A stretch of 18,275 nt of DNA from Pseudomonadota bacterium (lineage in GTDB: Bacteria > Pseudomonadota > Gammaproteobacteria > Burkholderiales > Rhodocyclaceae). The stretch spans positions 1 through 18,275 of the forward strand of contig JAJZPJ010000029.1 in the NCBI GenBank assembly GCA_021811225.1, written 5' to 3'. Both the position numbers and the translations under genes were made by a program. The stretch's first letter is position 1, and every line of letters begins with the position of its first letter. The notes beneath the pieces are model-generated. The model had not been told where the DNA came from and did no database searches. It saw only the letters and a list, made by a program, of their open reading frames with translations. This document shows positions 7,938-17,000 of the stretch, one piece after another.

Positions 7938-8883
7938 TCAGTCCTCGCGCGGCTTGAGCTGCATCAGGCGGGTCAGGGTCTGCGCCAGACGCTGCGGCTC
8001 GAACTTGGGCACGTATTCGTCGACCCCGACCGAGAAGCCGAGCTGCTGGTTGTCGGCGCCCGACAGGGAGGAGTGCATCACCACCGGGATGCCGGCGAAG
8101 CGCGGATCGCTCTTGATGCTCTTGGTCAGGATGTAGCCGTCCATCTCCGGCATCTCGACGTCGGTCAGCACCAGCTGCACCAGATCCTTCATCGTCCTGC
8201 CCGAGCCGGTGGCGTAGGCCGCCATCTTCTGCAGTTCCTCCCAGGCGGCGCGGCCGTTGATCGCGCCGATATGCTTGATGCCCAGGGCGTCCAGGGTGCG
8301 CGTGATCTGCGCGCGCGCCACCGAGGAATCGTCGGCGAAGAACACCGTGGCATCGCGTTCGGCGACCGGCTTCAGATCCTTGAGCATGAGGGCGTCGTCG
8401 TACTGCGTGGTCTCGGCCAGGATGCGCTCGACGTCGAGCATCATCACCAGGCGGCCGTCGGCCAGCTCGGTCACCGCCGTCACCAGGCCGCCCAGGCTGG
8501 AGGTCATCATCTCCGGCGGACCAGTCCAGGCGCAGGATGGTATCGACGCCCTCGACCAGGAAGCCCTGGGTGTGGCCGTTGTACTCGGTGACGATCATGA
8601 TGTCGCGGACGGTCTCCGAGGGCATGCCGATGAACTCGGCCAGATCGACCACCGGCACCAGCGCGCCGCGCAGGGACACCATGCCCTTGACCGAGGCGGA
8701 CATCTCCGGCGCCGCCGTGATGGTCGGGGTGCGCATCACCTCGCGCACCTTGAAGACGTTGATGCCGAAGACCTCGCGCCGGTTGGTGCGGCCATCGACG
8801 CCGAGCGTGAACATCAGGACCTCCAGCTTGTTGGTGCCGGCCAACCGGGTACGCGCATCGATGTTGCTCAACATGTCGGACAT
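7938..8883 (-). pseudogene. cheV: cheV: CheW-receiver chemotaxis adaptor with apparent frameshift
   Basis: Two frames together give a normal CheV of about 314 residues. The CheW-like half begins at ATG 8883, has FGINVFKVREVM and VKGMVSLRGALVPVVDLAEF, and runs in frame to the W-S codons at 8518-8523. The receiver half continues in another frame from PPEMMTSSLGGL (8519 downward). It keeps the acidic pocket (FFADDSS), the phospho-acceptor (LVLTDVEMPEMDGY), S in MHSSLSG and K in VPKFEP. The switch lies at about 8510-8523 and equals one extra base (946 nt in total). It may be a real mutation or a sequencing error; I see no slippery homopolymer. CheV couples receptors to CheA and tunes adaptation by phosphorylation. 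A strong GGAGG ribosome site precedes the start. If the shift is real, the product ends as a CheW domain with a scrambled tail. Confidence 0.85.
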
Positions 8884-8901
8884 GCCTGCCCCTCCCTCAG
8901 C

Positions 8902-8929
8902 AAGATAGCAAAAACTTTCGGCCGGTCAA
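8902..8929 (-). promoter_or_regulatory. Probable sigma-70 promoter of cheV
   Basis: On the minus strand TTGACC (8924-8929) and TATCTT (8902-8907) are 16 bp apart, just upstream of the GGAGG ribosome site (8891-8895) and ATG 8883. This lies in the 119-bp gap after the upstream GGDEF-EAL stop. It implies that cheV has its own start of transcription. I do not see a FliA-type GCCGATAA. Confidence 0.45.
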
Positions 8930-9002
8930 ACTTCCGCAATTTCCAGCGGCTGGGCTTGTCTCGCGCCATCCTCCCGCATGGACCGGCATCCCCCGCGTTG
9001 TC

Positions 9003-12000
9003 CTATCTCACGAGGGGGAAATCGCCGCTCTCGTGGCGGGCGAGCAGGGCGGCGAAGTCCTGCGCGGCGACCGGGCGGCTGAAGTGGTAGCCCTGCATCT
9101 GGTCGCAGCCTAGCGCCGCCAGGTAGTTCAGTTGCTCGGCCGTCTCCACGCCCTCGGCGATCACCCGCAGGCCGAGGCTGCGGCCCAGACCGACGACCGT
9201 CCTGGCGATGGCGGCGTCGTCCGGATCGGCGAGCACGCCGCGCACGAAGGACTGGTCGAGCTTCAACACGTCGATCGGGAATTTCTTCAGATAGCCGAGA
9301 CTGGAGTAGCCGGTGCCGAAGTCGTCCAGCGACAGCTGCAAGCCGGCGTGCTGCAACTGCTGCAGCAGCAAGACCGCCTGTTCCGGGTCGTGCATCACCA
9401 TGCTCTCGGTCAATTCGAACTCCAGGCAGCCCGCCGGCAGCCGGCTCTCCGCCAGGATGGCCGCGACCCTGGCGACGAAATCCTTCTGCCGGAACTGCCG
9501 CGCCGAGAGATTGACCGCGACCCGCAGGTGGGGCAGGCCGGCATCCTGCCAGCGCTTGTTCTGCGCGCAGGCTTCCCTCAGCACCCATTCGCCGATGGCT
9601 TCGATCAGCCCGGTCTCCTCGGCCAGGGGGATGAACTTGCCCGGCGGCACCAGGCCCGCTTCCGGGTGCTGCCAGCGGACCAGCGCTTCCGCACCGACGA
9701 TCCGCCCGGTCCGGATATCGACCTGGGGCTGGTAGTGGAGCACGAACTCCCCGTTCGCCAGGGCTTGGCGCAGGCCGCTCTCCAGGCCCAGCCGCTCCAT
9801 CATCCGTGCGTTCATGTCGGCGGTGTAGAAGCGGAAGCCGTTGCGTCCGCCCTCCTTGGCCCGGTACATCGCGGTGTCGGCGTTTCTCAGCAGGTGTTCC
9901 GCGCTCTCGCCGTCCCGGGGATAGAGCGCGGCGCCGGTGCTGCAGGTGACGTGGAACTCGCGCGCCTCGATGACGAAGGGCGCCGCGATCGTGGCCACGA
10001 TCCGTTGCATCATCGCGATCACGTCGGTCTCGTCTTCGGCGTAGCTCATGATCAGCACGAATTCGTCGCCGCCCATCCGCGCCACCGTGTCGCCCTCGCG
10101 CACGCAGATCGACAGGCGGTCGGCCACCCCCCTGACCAGCTGATCGCCGGCGGCGTGGCCCAGGCTGTCGTTGATGTATTTGAAGTTGTCGAGGTCGACC
10201 ATCAGCACCGCCAGGTGATGGTCGTAGCGATGGGCCTGCGCCAGCGCCTGGTCGAGCCGGTCGGCGAGCAGAATGCGGTTGGCGAGTCCGGTCAGCCCGT
10301 CGTGATTGGCCTGGTGCGCGAGCTGCTGTTCGAAGTCCACCCGGGCCGTCACGTCGTTGATCACGCCGATGAAATGGGTGATCGCGCCCTCGCCGTTCCT
10401 CACCGGGGAAATGGCGAACTCGTTCCAGTAGCGGCTGCCGTCGGCGCGCGTGCTGTGCACCACGGCGCGCCGCTCCTCGCCGTAATCCAGGTCGGCGTCG
10501 ATCTCGGCAAAGGCGTTGCGCTCATCGGTCAGCCCGAAGAGCTGGGCCGCCGGCTTGCCCAGCACCGCGCGCTCTTCGTAGCCGGTGATCTGCAAGAAGG
10601 CGGGGTTGACGTAGAGGATCGGCCGTTCGGGCGAGAGGGCGTCGAGCACCATGATGCCGTTGCTGCTCGACTCCATCGCGCGGGTGAGCAGGCGCAGCCG
10701 CTCGTCGGCGTGCTTGCGCTCGGTGATGTCTTCCTTGATGGCGACGAAATGGGTGATCTTGCCCGCGCCATCGACGATCGGGGCGATCTTCTCGCTCTCC
10801 CAGAACAAGCTGCCGGTCTTGGTCCGGTTCTGCAGTTCGCCGCTCCAGCCGCGGCCGGAACTGATGGACGACCACAGCTCCCAGTAGGTCGCCAGCGCCG
10901 TGGTGCCGGACTTCAGTACGCGCGGAGTCTTGCCGAACACCTCGTTGGCGGCGAATCCGGTCACCTCGGTGAAGCGCGGATTGACGTATTCGATCACCCC
11001 CTGGTGGTCGGTGATCATCACGCTCACCGGGCTGTGCTCGACCGCCAACGACAGCATCTTCAGATTCTCCTCGATCGCCTTGCGTTCGGTGATGTCCTCC
11101 TTGACCGTGATGAAGTGGGTGATGGTGCCCGCGTCGTCGGACAGCGGCGAGATCCGGGTGTCTTCCCAGAACAGCTCGCCGTTCTTCTTGCGGTTGTGCA
11201 ATTCCCCCCGCCACGGCTTGCCCGCCAGCACGGTCAGCCACAGATCCTGGTAGACGCTCGGCGGCGTCAGGCCGGACTTCAGGATCGACGGGGTCCTGCC
11301 GATCGCCTCCTCCAGGCTGTAGCCGGAGGAGGCGGTGAATTTCGGGTTGACGTATTCGATGACGCCCGCGGTGTCGGTGATCACCACGCTCACCGGGCTC
11401 TGTTCGATCGCCTGGGAGAGCTTCTTCGTCTTGAGGCCGGTCTGCTGGATCTCGACCAGATCGGCGGCGATGCGCTTTACGTCGGTCTCGAGCCGTTCCG
11501 CCATGGCGTCGAAAGCGGCGGCGAGCCGGCCGATCTCGTCCTCGCCGTGCGGCAACCCGGTGCGGGCGGAGAGCTGCGCCTCGCCCAGGCTGGACGCCGC
11601 CTTGGCCAGCCGCGCCAGCGGCCGCAGCACCAGCCGGCTGCCGTACCACCAGAGCACGACGATCAGCACCAGCATCACGGCGGTGATGTTCATCGTGCCG
11701 CTGATGAATTCGCGCACCGCCGCGTGGGCCAGCGCGGTCTTGGAGGTGGATACCCACAGGCGGAAGTGCCGGGCGCCGAAGTCCTGCGGCAGAACCTGGG
11801 CGGCGTAGAGCCGGTCGTCGCCGTTGGCCCCGGTGGCTTCGAAGGCCTGCTGGCCCTTGCCCAACGGAGCGCCCGCGAAGGCCGGGTGTTTTGCCAGCGT
11901 CTGGCCGGCCCAGCGCAGCGGCGCCAGCACCGTGCCCTGGCCGTCGACCAGGGCTATCTGCGTTTCCGCGGACAGCGGCAACTGTTGCAGGGCGCTGTCC

Positions 12001-12569
12001 AGGAAGGAAAGATCGAGATCGGCGGTGAGCACCGAGCGCGGTTGTCCCTGGCCGTCCAGGACGGGGATCGCCAGCAGCAGGATTTTCCTGCTCGACAGAT
12101 GGCCGACGCGATAGTCGCTGATCACCGGTCGCTTGCGGCGCAGGACTTCGTCGAAGGTCTGTACGTCGGCGCCGTGGGGGACGCCCGCCGCCACCGACGA
12201 GCAGATCAACGCGCCGTCGGGCGCCCTCAGCGTGATCTCGCTCAGGAAGGGATTGCCCTCCGCCGTTCGCGCCAGCGCCCGGCCGCAGGCGGCCCGGTCG
12301 CCGGGATCGGCCACGTCGGGGGAATGGGTCAGCACTTCCAGCAGCCGTTCCTCCAGGCGTATCCGGAAGTTCAGTTCGTTGCCCAGCATGATCAGCATGC
12401 GGTGCACGTTGGTCTGCTGCCGGGCGAGGTTCTCCTGCAGCACGTCGTGCGCCTGGTAGCCCATCAGCGCCAGGATCGGCAGGGTCGCGCAGGCACCGAC
12501 CAGCAGCATGCGCCGGCGCACGCTGCCCATGCGTTGTAGCGTCTTGAGCTTCCCGATCAGGGAGCGCAC
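9003..12569 (-). CDS. Membrane GGDEF-EAL protein with Cache-like sensor, HAMP and three PAS domains
   Basis: This 1188-aa inner-membrane protein probably turns an extracytoplasmic signal into cyclic di-GMP change. A first membrane helix (about 20-40) leads to a periplasmic Cache-like domain (about 41-285; segments FLSEITLRAPDGALICSS and SVLTADLDLSFL), a second helix (292-312) and HAMP (about 313-366). PAS1 (386-495) and PAS2 (505-617) are close repeats of each other; PAS3 covers about 626-740. The GGDEF motif is at 833-837 with an REGD inhibitory-site motif before it. EAL is at 961-963, with VNLSARQF, LDDFGTGYSS, AEGVE and QGYHF intact. The start lies 3 bp after the receptor gene's stop, so the two are one operon. 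A second helix plus HAMP is the classic layout of a receptor-type sensor. Net activity is unknown. Confidence 0.93.
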   Translation of the reverse strand: MRSLIGKLKTLQRMGSVRRRMLLVGACATLPILALMGYQAHDVLQENLARQQTNVHRMLIMLGNELNFRIRLEERLLEVLTHSPDVADPGDRAACGRALARTAEGNPFLSEITLRAPDGALICSSVAAGVPHGADVQTFDEVLRRKRPVISDYRVGHLSSRKILLLAIPVLDGQGQPRSVLTADLDLSFLDSALQQLPLSAETQIALVDGQGTVLAPLRWAGQTLAKHPAFAGAPLGKGQQAFEATGANGDDRLYAAQVLPQDFGARHFRLWVSTSKTALAHAAVREFISGTMNITAVMLVLIVVLWWYGSRLVLRPLARLAKAASSLGEAQLSARTGLPHGEDEIGRLAAAFDAMAERLETDVKRIAADLVEIQQTGLKTKKLSQAIEQSPVSVVITDTAGVIEYVNPKFTASSGYSLEEAIGRTPSILKSGLTPPSVYQDLWLTVLAGKPWRGELHNRKKNGELFWEDTRISPLSDDAGTITHFITVKEDITERKAIEENLKMLSLAVEHSPVSVMITDHQGVIEYVNPRFTEVTGFAANEVFGKTPRVLKSGTTALATYWELWSSISSGRGWSGELQNRTKTGSLFWESEKIAPIVDGAGKITHFVAIKEDITERKHADERLRLLTRAMESSSNGIMVLDALSPERPILYVNPAFLQITGYEERAVLGKPAAQLFGLTDERNAFAEIDADLDYGEERRAVVHSTRADGSRYWNEFAISPVRNGEGAITHFIGVINDVTARVDFEQQLAHQANHDGLTGLANRILLADRLDQALAQAHRYDHHLAVLMVDLDNFKYINDSLGHAAGDQLVRGVADRLSICVREGDTVARMGGDEFVLIMSYAEDETDVIAMMQRIVATIAAPFVIEAREFHVTCSTGAALYPRDGESAEHLLRNADTAMYRAKEGGRNGFRFYTADMNARMMERLGLESGLRQALANGEFVLHYQPQVDIRTGRIVGAEALVRWQHPEAGLVPPGKFIPLAEETGLIEAIGEWVLREACAQNKRWQDAGLPHLRVAVNLSARQFRQKDFVARVAAILAESRLPAGCLEFELTESMVMHDPEQAVLLLQQLQHAGLQLSLDDFGTGYSSLGYLKKFPIDVLKLDQSFVRGVLADPDDAAIARTVVGLGRSLGLRVIAEGVETAEQLNYLAALGCDQMQGYHFSRPVAAQDFAALLARHESGDFPLVR

Positions 12570-12572
12570 GGG

Positions 12573-14009
12573 CTAACCTGCGTGGCGCTGGGCGATCATC
12601 TGGTCGAGGAGGACGAACACCGATCGGCTCGCCGTCTCGGCCTTCTGGAACTGTGCCATGATGGCTTTGCGCAGGGCGGGATCGGCCTCCCAATCCCCGG
12701 CTGCGAGATCCATCGCCCGGTGCAGGCGGCTGTGCACCTCGGTCTGCGGTTCGCCCATCTGGCGGTAGGCGGGCAGCTTGGCGTAGGCCGGGTCATTGGC
12801 CTTGCCGTCGTACCACTGGCCGAAGGGGCTGTCGTGGGCGCCGGCGGCCTCCGGGGTCTGGGCGCCGGCGATGACGCCGCTGTAGCCGCTTTGCTTGTAG
12901 AGCAGCAGATCGACCTTGGCCAGCGAGGTGAGGCTGACGTCGTGCACCAGGGCGATCTGTCCCAGGGCGCGCCGCGCCGACTCTTCCATCTTGGCGACGT
13001 GCTGCTCGACGCCGCTCACCTGTTCCCCGGATTGCCGGGCGATCTGGTTCATGGCCTCGGCGTCCCCGAGGATGCCGCCGGCGTCGCGGCGCAGCGTCTC
13101 CATGATCGAGGATATCTCGGCCGAGGCCCGCTTGCTCTTGTCGGCGAGCTTCCTCACCTCGTCGGCCACCACCGCGAAGCCCCGTCCCTGTTCGCCGGCG
13201 CGGGCGGCCTCGATGGCGGCGTTCAGGGCCAGCAGGTTGGTCTGGTCGGCGATGTCGGCGATGACCCCGACCGAGTTGCCGACCTCGCCGGAGAGCTTGT
13301 TCAGGTTGGCGATGGCGGCGTTGGTCTGGGCGATCCGCTCGATGATCGACTTCAGCGCGGTGACCACGTAGGCCACCTGTTCCCGGCTCTCCTCCGCGGC
13401 GCTGACGCTCTGTCCCGACAGCCTTTCCAGAAGGTCGGTGGACTCGGCGATGCCCTTCATGTCCTTCTGGTTCATCTGCAGGTCGGTCAGCAGGCTGTCG
13501 GAGTTGAGCCGTCCCAGATCGGAGAGCAGTTCGTTGCGCTGCTCCAGGCGGGCATTGTTCCGCAGCGATTCGAGCGACTGGTTGGTCCGCTCCAGCGCAG
13601 CGGAGAACAGGCCATGGACGCCGACCGGCTGGGTGCGCCGGAAGAAGCGCCGCTGGGCGGCCTGGTCGAGCGCCGAGCGCTGCTCGCGAAAGCAGGTCTC
13701 CAGCTGGTCGAGCATGTCATTGACGTGCCAGCAGACCTGTCCCAGTTCGTCGTTCTGATGGATGCGGACGATCCGGCCGCCGACCTGCCCATCGGCCACC
13801 TCGCGGGTGATGGTCGCCAGTTGGGCGAGCAGATCCTGCCTGCCCCGGCTGCCGCGGGTAGCGAGCAAGGCGCCGACGATGCCGGCGAATAGCAGCGCCA
13901 GCATGGCCGGATCGAATCCGTGGCGCAGCGTCGTCCAGCCCGTCTGCAGCGCCAGCAGGGCGCAGAGCAGGACGATCGCGGCCCTAGACCGAGAGGATGA
14001 ATTCTTCAT
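12573..14009 (-). CDS. Methyl-accepting chemotaxis protein with CZB-like C-terminus
   Basis: About 478 residues from ATG 14009. Two close membrane helices (about 9-24 and 34-50) leave almost no periplasmic domain. A HAMP-like linker and the signalling hairpin follow, with the hallmark LLALNAAIEAARAGEQGRGF and VVADEVRKLA. The C-terminus resembles a CZB domain (VDLLLYKQSGY, SPFGQWYDG, VHSRLHRAM), but several canonical zinc ligands appear replaced. Lacking an external sensor, it probably receives its signal from a separate Aer-like PAS protein. ATG 14009 is preferred over the in-frame TTG at 14045 because it has AAGGAA 7 nt upstream and matches the receptor stub at 18031. It directly precedes and is probably co-transcribed with the 9003-12569 gene. 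Methylation sites were not assigned. Confidence 0.92.
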   Translation of the reverse strand: MKNSSSRSRAAIVLLCALLALQTGWTTLRHGFDPAMLALLFAGIVGALLATRGSRGRQDLLAQLATITREVADGQVGGRIVRIHQNDELGQVCWHVNDMLDQLETCFREQRSALDQAAQRRFFRRTQPVGVHGLFSAALERTNQSLESLRNNARLEQRNELLSDLGRLNSDSLLTDLQMNQKDMKGIAESTDLLERLSGQSVSAAEESREQVAYVVTALKSIIERIAQTNAAIANLNKLSGEVGNSVGVIADIADQTNLLALNAAIEAARAGEQGRGFAVVADEVRKLADKSKRASAEISSIMETLRRDAGGILGDAEAMNQIARQSGEQVSGVEQHVAKMEESARRALGQIALVHDVSLTSLAKVDLLLYKQSGYSGVIAGAQTPEAAGAHDSPFGQWYDGKANDPAYAKLPAYRQMGEPQTEVHSRLHRAMDLAAGDWEADPALRKAIMAQFQKAETASRSVFVLLDQMIAQRHAG

Positions 14010-14012
14010 AGC
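13980..14012. repeat. 33-bp direct repeat, left copy (PAS/receptor junction)
   Basis: This is identical to 18002-18034. On the minus strand it encodes YEEFILSV-stop in one frame and MKNSSSRSR in the next, that is, the end of a PAS gene overlapping the start of a receptor gene. Homology continues beyond the identical core but is imperfect. Confidence 0.9.
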
Positions 14013-14028
14013 GGATTTCCTTGTCGGC
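13984..14028 (-). pseudogene. C-terminal scrap of an Aer-like PAS gene
   Basis: Reading ADKEIRYEEFILSV-stop, this matches the end of the PAS protein at 18006 (GDKGTSYEEFILSV). Only about 14 codons remain. Upstream the sequence runs into the end of the lower-GC GGDEF-EAL gene (stop at 14042). The scrap overlaps the receptor start and still supplies its ribosome site. Confidence 0.7.
14017..14022 (-). promoter_or_regulatory. Ribosome site deciding the receptor start
   Basis: AAGGAA lies 7 nt before ATG 14009 on the minus strand. It lies inside the PAS remnant, as expected for an ancestral overlapping PAS-receptor gene pair. Confidence 0.65.
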
Positions 14029-14041
14029 GCGGGCACTGATT

Positions 14042-17000
14042 TCAAGGCTGCAACTGGAACACCAAGTTCTGAAACTCTTCGATCGGTACGGGTTTGCCAA
14101 ACAAGTAACCCTGGTGGGTATGGCAGCCGTTGCGCTCGAGGAAGTCGCGCTGCTGTTCCGTTTCCACGCCTTCGGCAATGACGTTCAGCCCGAGGTTGTT
14201 GGCCATCCCGATAATGGTCCGAACGATCGCAGCATCGTTTGGCTCGGTGGAAATATCGCGCACGAAACTCTGGTCGATCTTGATCTGGTCCAGCGGCAAA
14301 CGCTTGAGATAGGTCAGTGAGGATTGCCCGGTGCCGAAGTCATCCAGTGAGAAGCGTATGCCAGCGCTGCGTAGCGCCTGCATCTTGTCGATACTATCGG
14401 TAATGTTGTCCAGCACCAGACTCTCGGTCAGTTCGAGCTTGAGCTTGTGCGGGTCGATCGCGGATTTTTCCAGCACTGCAAGCACCAAGCCGACAAAGTC
14501 CGGCTGACGGAACTGCCGCGCGCTGATGTTGACCGCAAGCTGCAGGGTGCAGGTACGGGGATCGTTCTGCCATTGCTCGAGTTGGGCACAAGCCATTTGC
14601 AGCACCCATGCTCCGATCGGCACGATGAGGCCGGTTTCCTCGGCGAGCGGGATGAATTCCATCGGCGAAATCAGCCCCCGCTCGGGATGCTGCCAGCGCA
14701 GCAGCGCTTCGGCACCCACAACACCCTGCTCATCGATCTGTATCTGATAATAGAGCTTGAGTTGCCGGTGTGGCAGCGCCTGGCGCAGATCGGCCTCCAT
14801 GGCAGCACGGATTTCCAGCTCGGCCTGCATGTCGGGATCGAAGAAGCGCAGGGTGTTGCGACCGGCAGACTTGGCTTGATACATCGCGGTATCGGCGTGC
14901 TTGAGCAGGTCATCCATGCTCATCCCGTCGTCGCCGCGGAACAGGCTGATGCCGATGCTGGAAGAGTTGTGGTATTCAAACCCCTGGAGATTGAAAGGCT
15001 GGTTGGTGGATGCAAGAAGCTTTTCTCCAAGGTCCTGGGTGGCCGCTGCCGCTTGCTGGGCGTCTTCGCTCAGATCCTTGAGCATGACGACGAACTCGTC
15101 GCCGCCCAGGCGGGCGACCGTATCGCCGCTGCGCACGCAATCCTGGAGACGTTTGGCGACCTCGATCAGCAGCAGGTCACCGATGTCGTGACCCCGGGTA
15201 TCGTTGAGTATCTTGAAGTTGTCCAGATCGATGAACAGGATCGCGCCATGGTTCTTGTGACGTGTGCTGTAGGTCAACGCCTGCTGCAAACGGTCCCGCA
15301 ACAGGCTCCGGTTGGGCAGCTTGGTGAGCGGATCATAGAACGCAAGCTGGTGTATTTTTTCATCCGCCTCTTTGCGTAGCGTGATGTCGGAAAATACCCC
15401 GACATAATGCGCCACCTGTCCATCCGCATCGGTAACGACGGTGATGGTCAGCCATTCCGGGTAAATCTTGCCATCCTTGCGCCGATTCCAGAGTTCTCCC
15501 TGCCAGTATTTGTCACGGGCGAGGGTTTCCCGGATGCCACGGTAAAACGTTGCATCCTGTCGCCCGGAATGTAGCATGGCGGGAGTCTTGCCTATCGCTT
15601 CCTCGGCGCTGTAGCCGGTCAAACGAGTGAAGGCGCGGTTGACCCGGATGATGCGGGTATTCCGATCGCTAATCATGATGCCTTCCTGCGTCTCGAAAGC
15701 CGTGGCGGCGATGCGCAGTTCCTGCTCGGCTCGCTTGCGCTCGGTGATGTCCTGGATGATGGCGACAAAGACCGGTGTCGGTGTGACTCCCCTGGTTGAC
15801 AGGTGCAGACGAATCTCCACTGGGTAGCGGCTCCTGTCCTTGCGTTCGTGTTCGGTCTCGAAAACCACGTTGTCCCTCTCACCATGCCTGAGGGGCGCGA
15901 TCAGGCGCTCGAACATTTCGGGCGTGAGCTTGGGCTTGAGGTCGAGCGGCGTGAGCGCCCTGAGTTCGTCCATGGAATAACCCAGGTTGCGCTGCGCGCC
16001 AGCGTTGACCAGTAGGAAATGCAGCGTTTGCGCGTCGAACATGTATATCTCGTTCGACGACTCGTCGAGGATACGCCCCAAGCGGCTCAGCATGTCTTCT
16101 GCTTTCTTGCGCTCCGTTATGTCCTCGACCAGCGCGACCATGTAATCTAGGCTGCCGTCCACTTTGCGCACGGCGCGCGTGGCGAGGTGGGCATAAACGA
16201 AGACGCCATCCTTGCGCACGAAGCGCTTGTCCATCGCATATTCTTCGATCTCGCCGCGCAGTATCCGGTCGAACAGGGTTTCGTTGGCGGCAAGGTCATC
16301 AGGATGGGTCAGTTTGGCCCAGGTCAGGTGCATCAGTTCTTCGCGCGAGTAAGCCAGCATCGCGCACAAGGCATCGTTGACCTCCAACCAGCCCTTTTTC
16401 GGGCTGGTGGCGGCCATGCCCACCATGGAACGCTCGAAATAAGCGCGGAAATGACTTTCGCTGGAAAGGAGCGCCTCCTGCGCCTGCCTGCGCGCCCTCT
16501 CCCGATCGAAGCTGTCCAGCGCAAACGAAATGTCACGCGACATTTCATCCAGAAGCCCGATCATTTCGGTATCGAATGCGCCGGTATGCGAATGGTAAAC
16601 GGCGAACACGGCAAACGGGGCTCCTCCACGGGGAATCGGAAAAAATCCGCCGGCCTCCCAGCCGCAGCGCAGGGCGCGCTCATGCCATGGCTTAGTCATC
16701 TCGCTCGTCTGGAAATCGTTGACGATCACGTGATGGCTCTCGCGGAATGCGATTCCGGCCGGACCTCGCCCTTCCGGCACGTCAGCCGTCGACGAAATCA
16801 CTAGGCCGTTCAGATATTCTTCCCCGCTGCCATGGCTCACCACCGGTTCGATCAGGCCATTGGCCTCGTTCAATCGGCCGATCCAGGCCATCCCCACGCC
16901 GCCGAAGTCCACCGCCACCCTGCACACCAGCGGAAACAGGGCGGATTCGTCATCCATCCGCACGATGGCCTGATTGACTTCGCTGAGCGCACGGTAGAGT

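Noticed and set aside
8500..8525. Programmed frameshift site in cheV
   Set aside because: No slippery heptamer or run is visible at the shift point; a mutation or sequencing error is simpler.
9132..12539. An 1135-codon open frame antisense to the second GGDEF-EAL gene
   Set aside because: Same artefact of GC-rich codon use; its repeated VGD, GQ and HH segments are reverse readings of PAS and GGDEF codons.
10522..12693. A 723-codon minus frame overlapping the Cache-HAMP gene
   Set aside because: It is the out-of-frame reading of the same gene, rich in Arg, Pro and Gly and without domains.
12582..13892. A 436-codon plus-strand frame over the chemoreceptor
   Set aside because: The minus strand has the receptor hairpin hallmark; the plus frame is a shadow.
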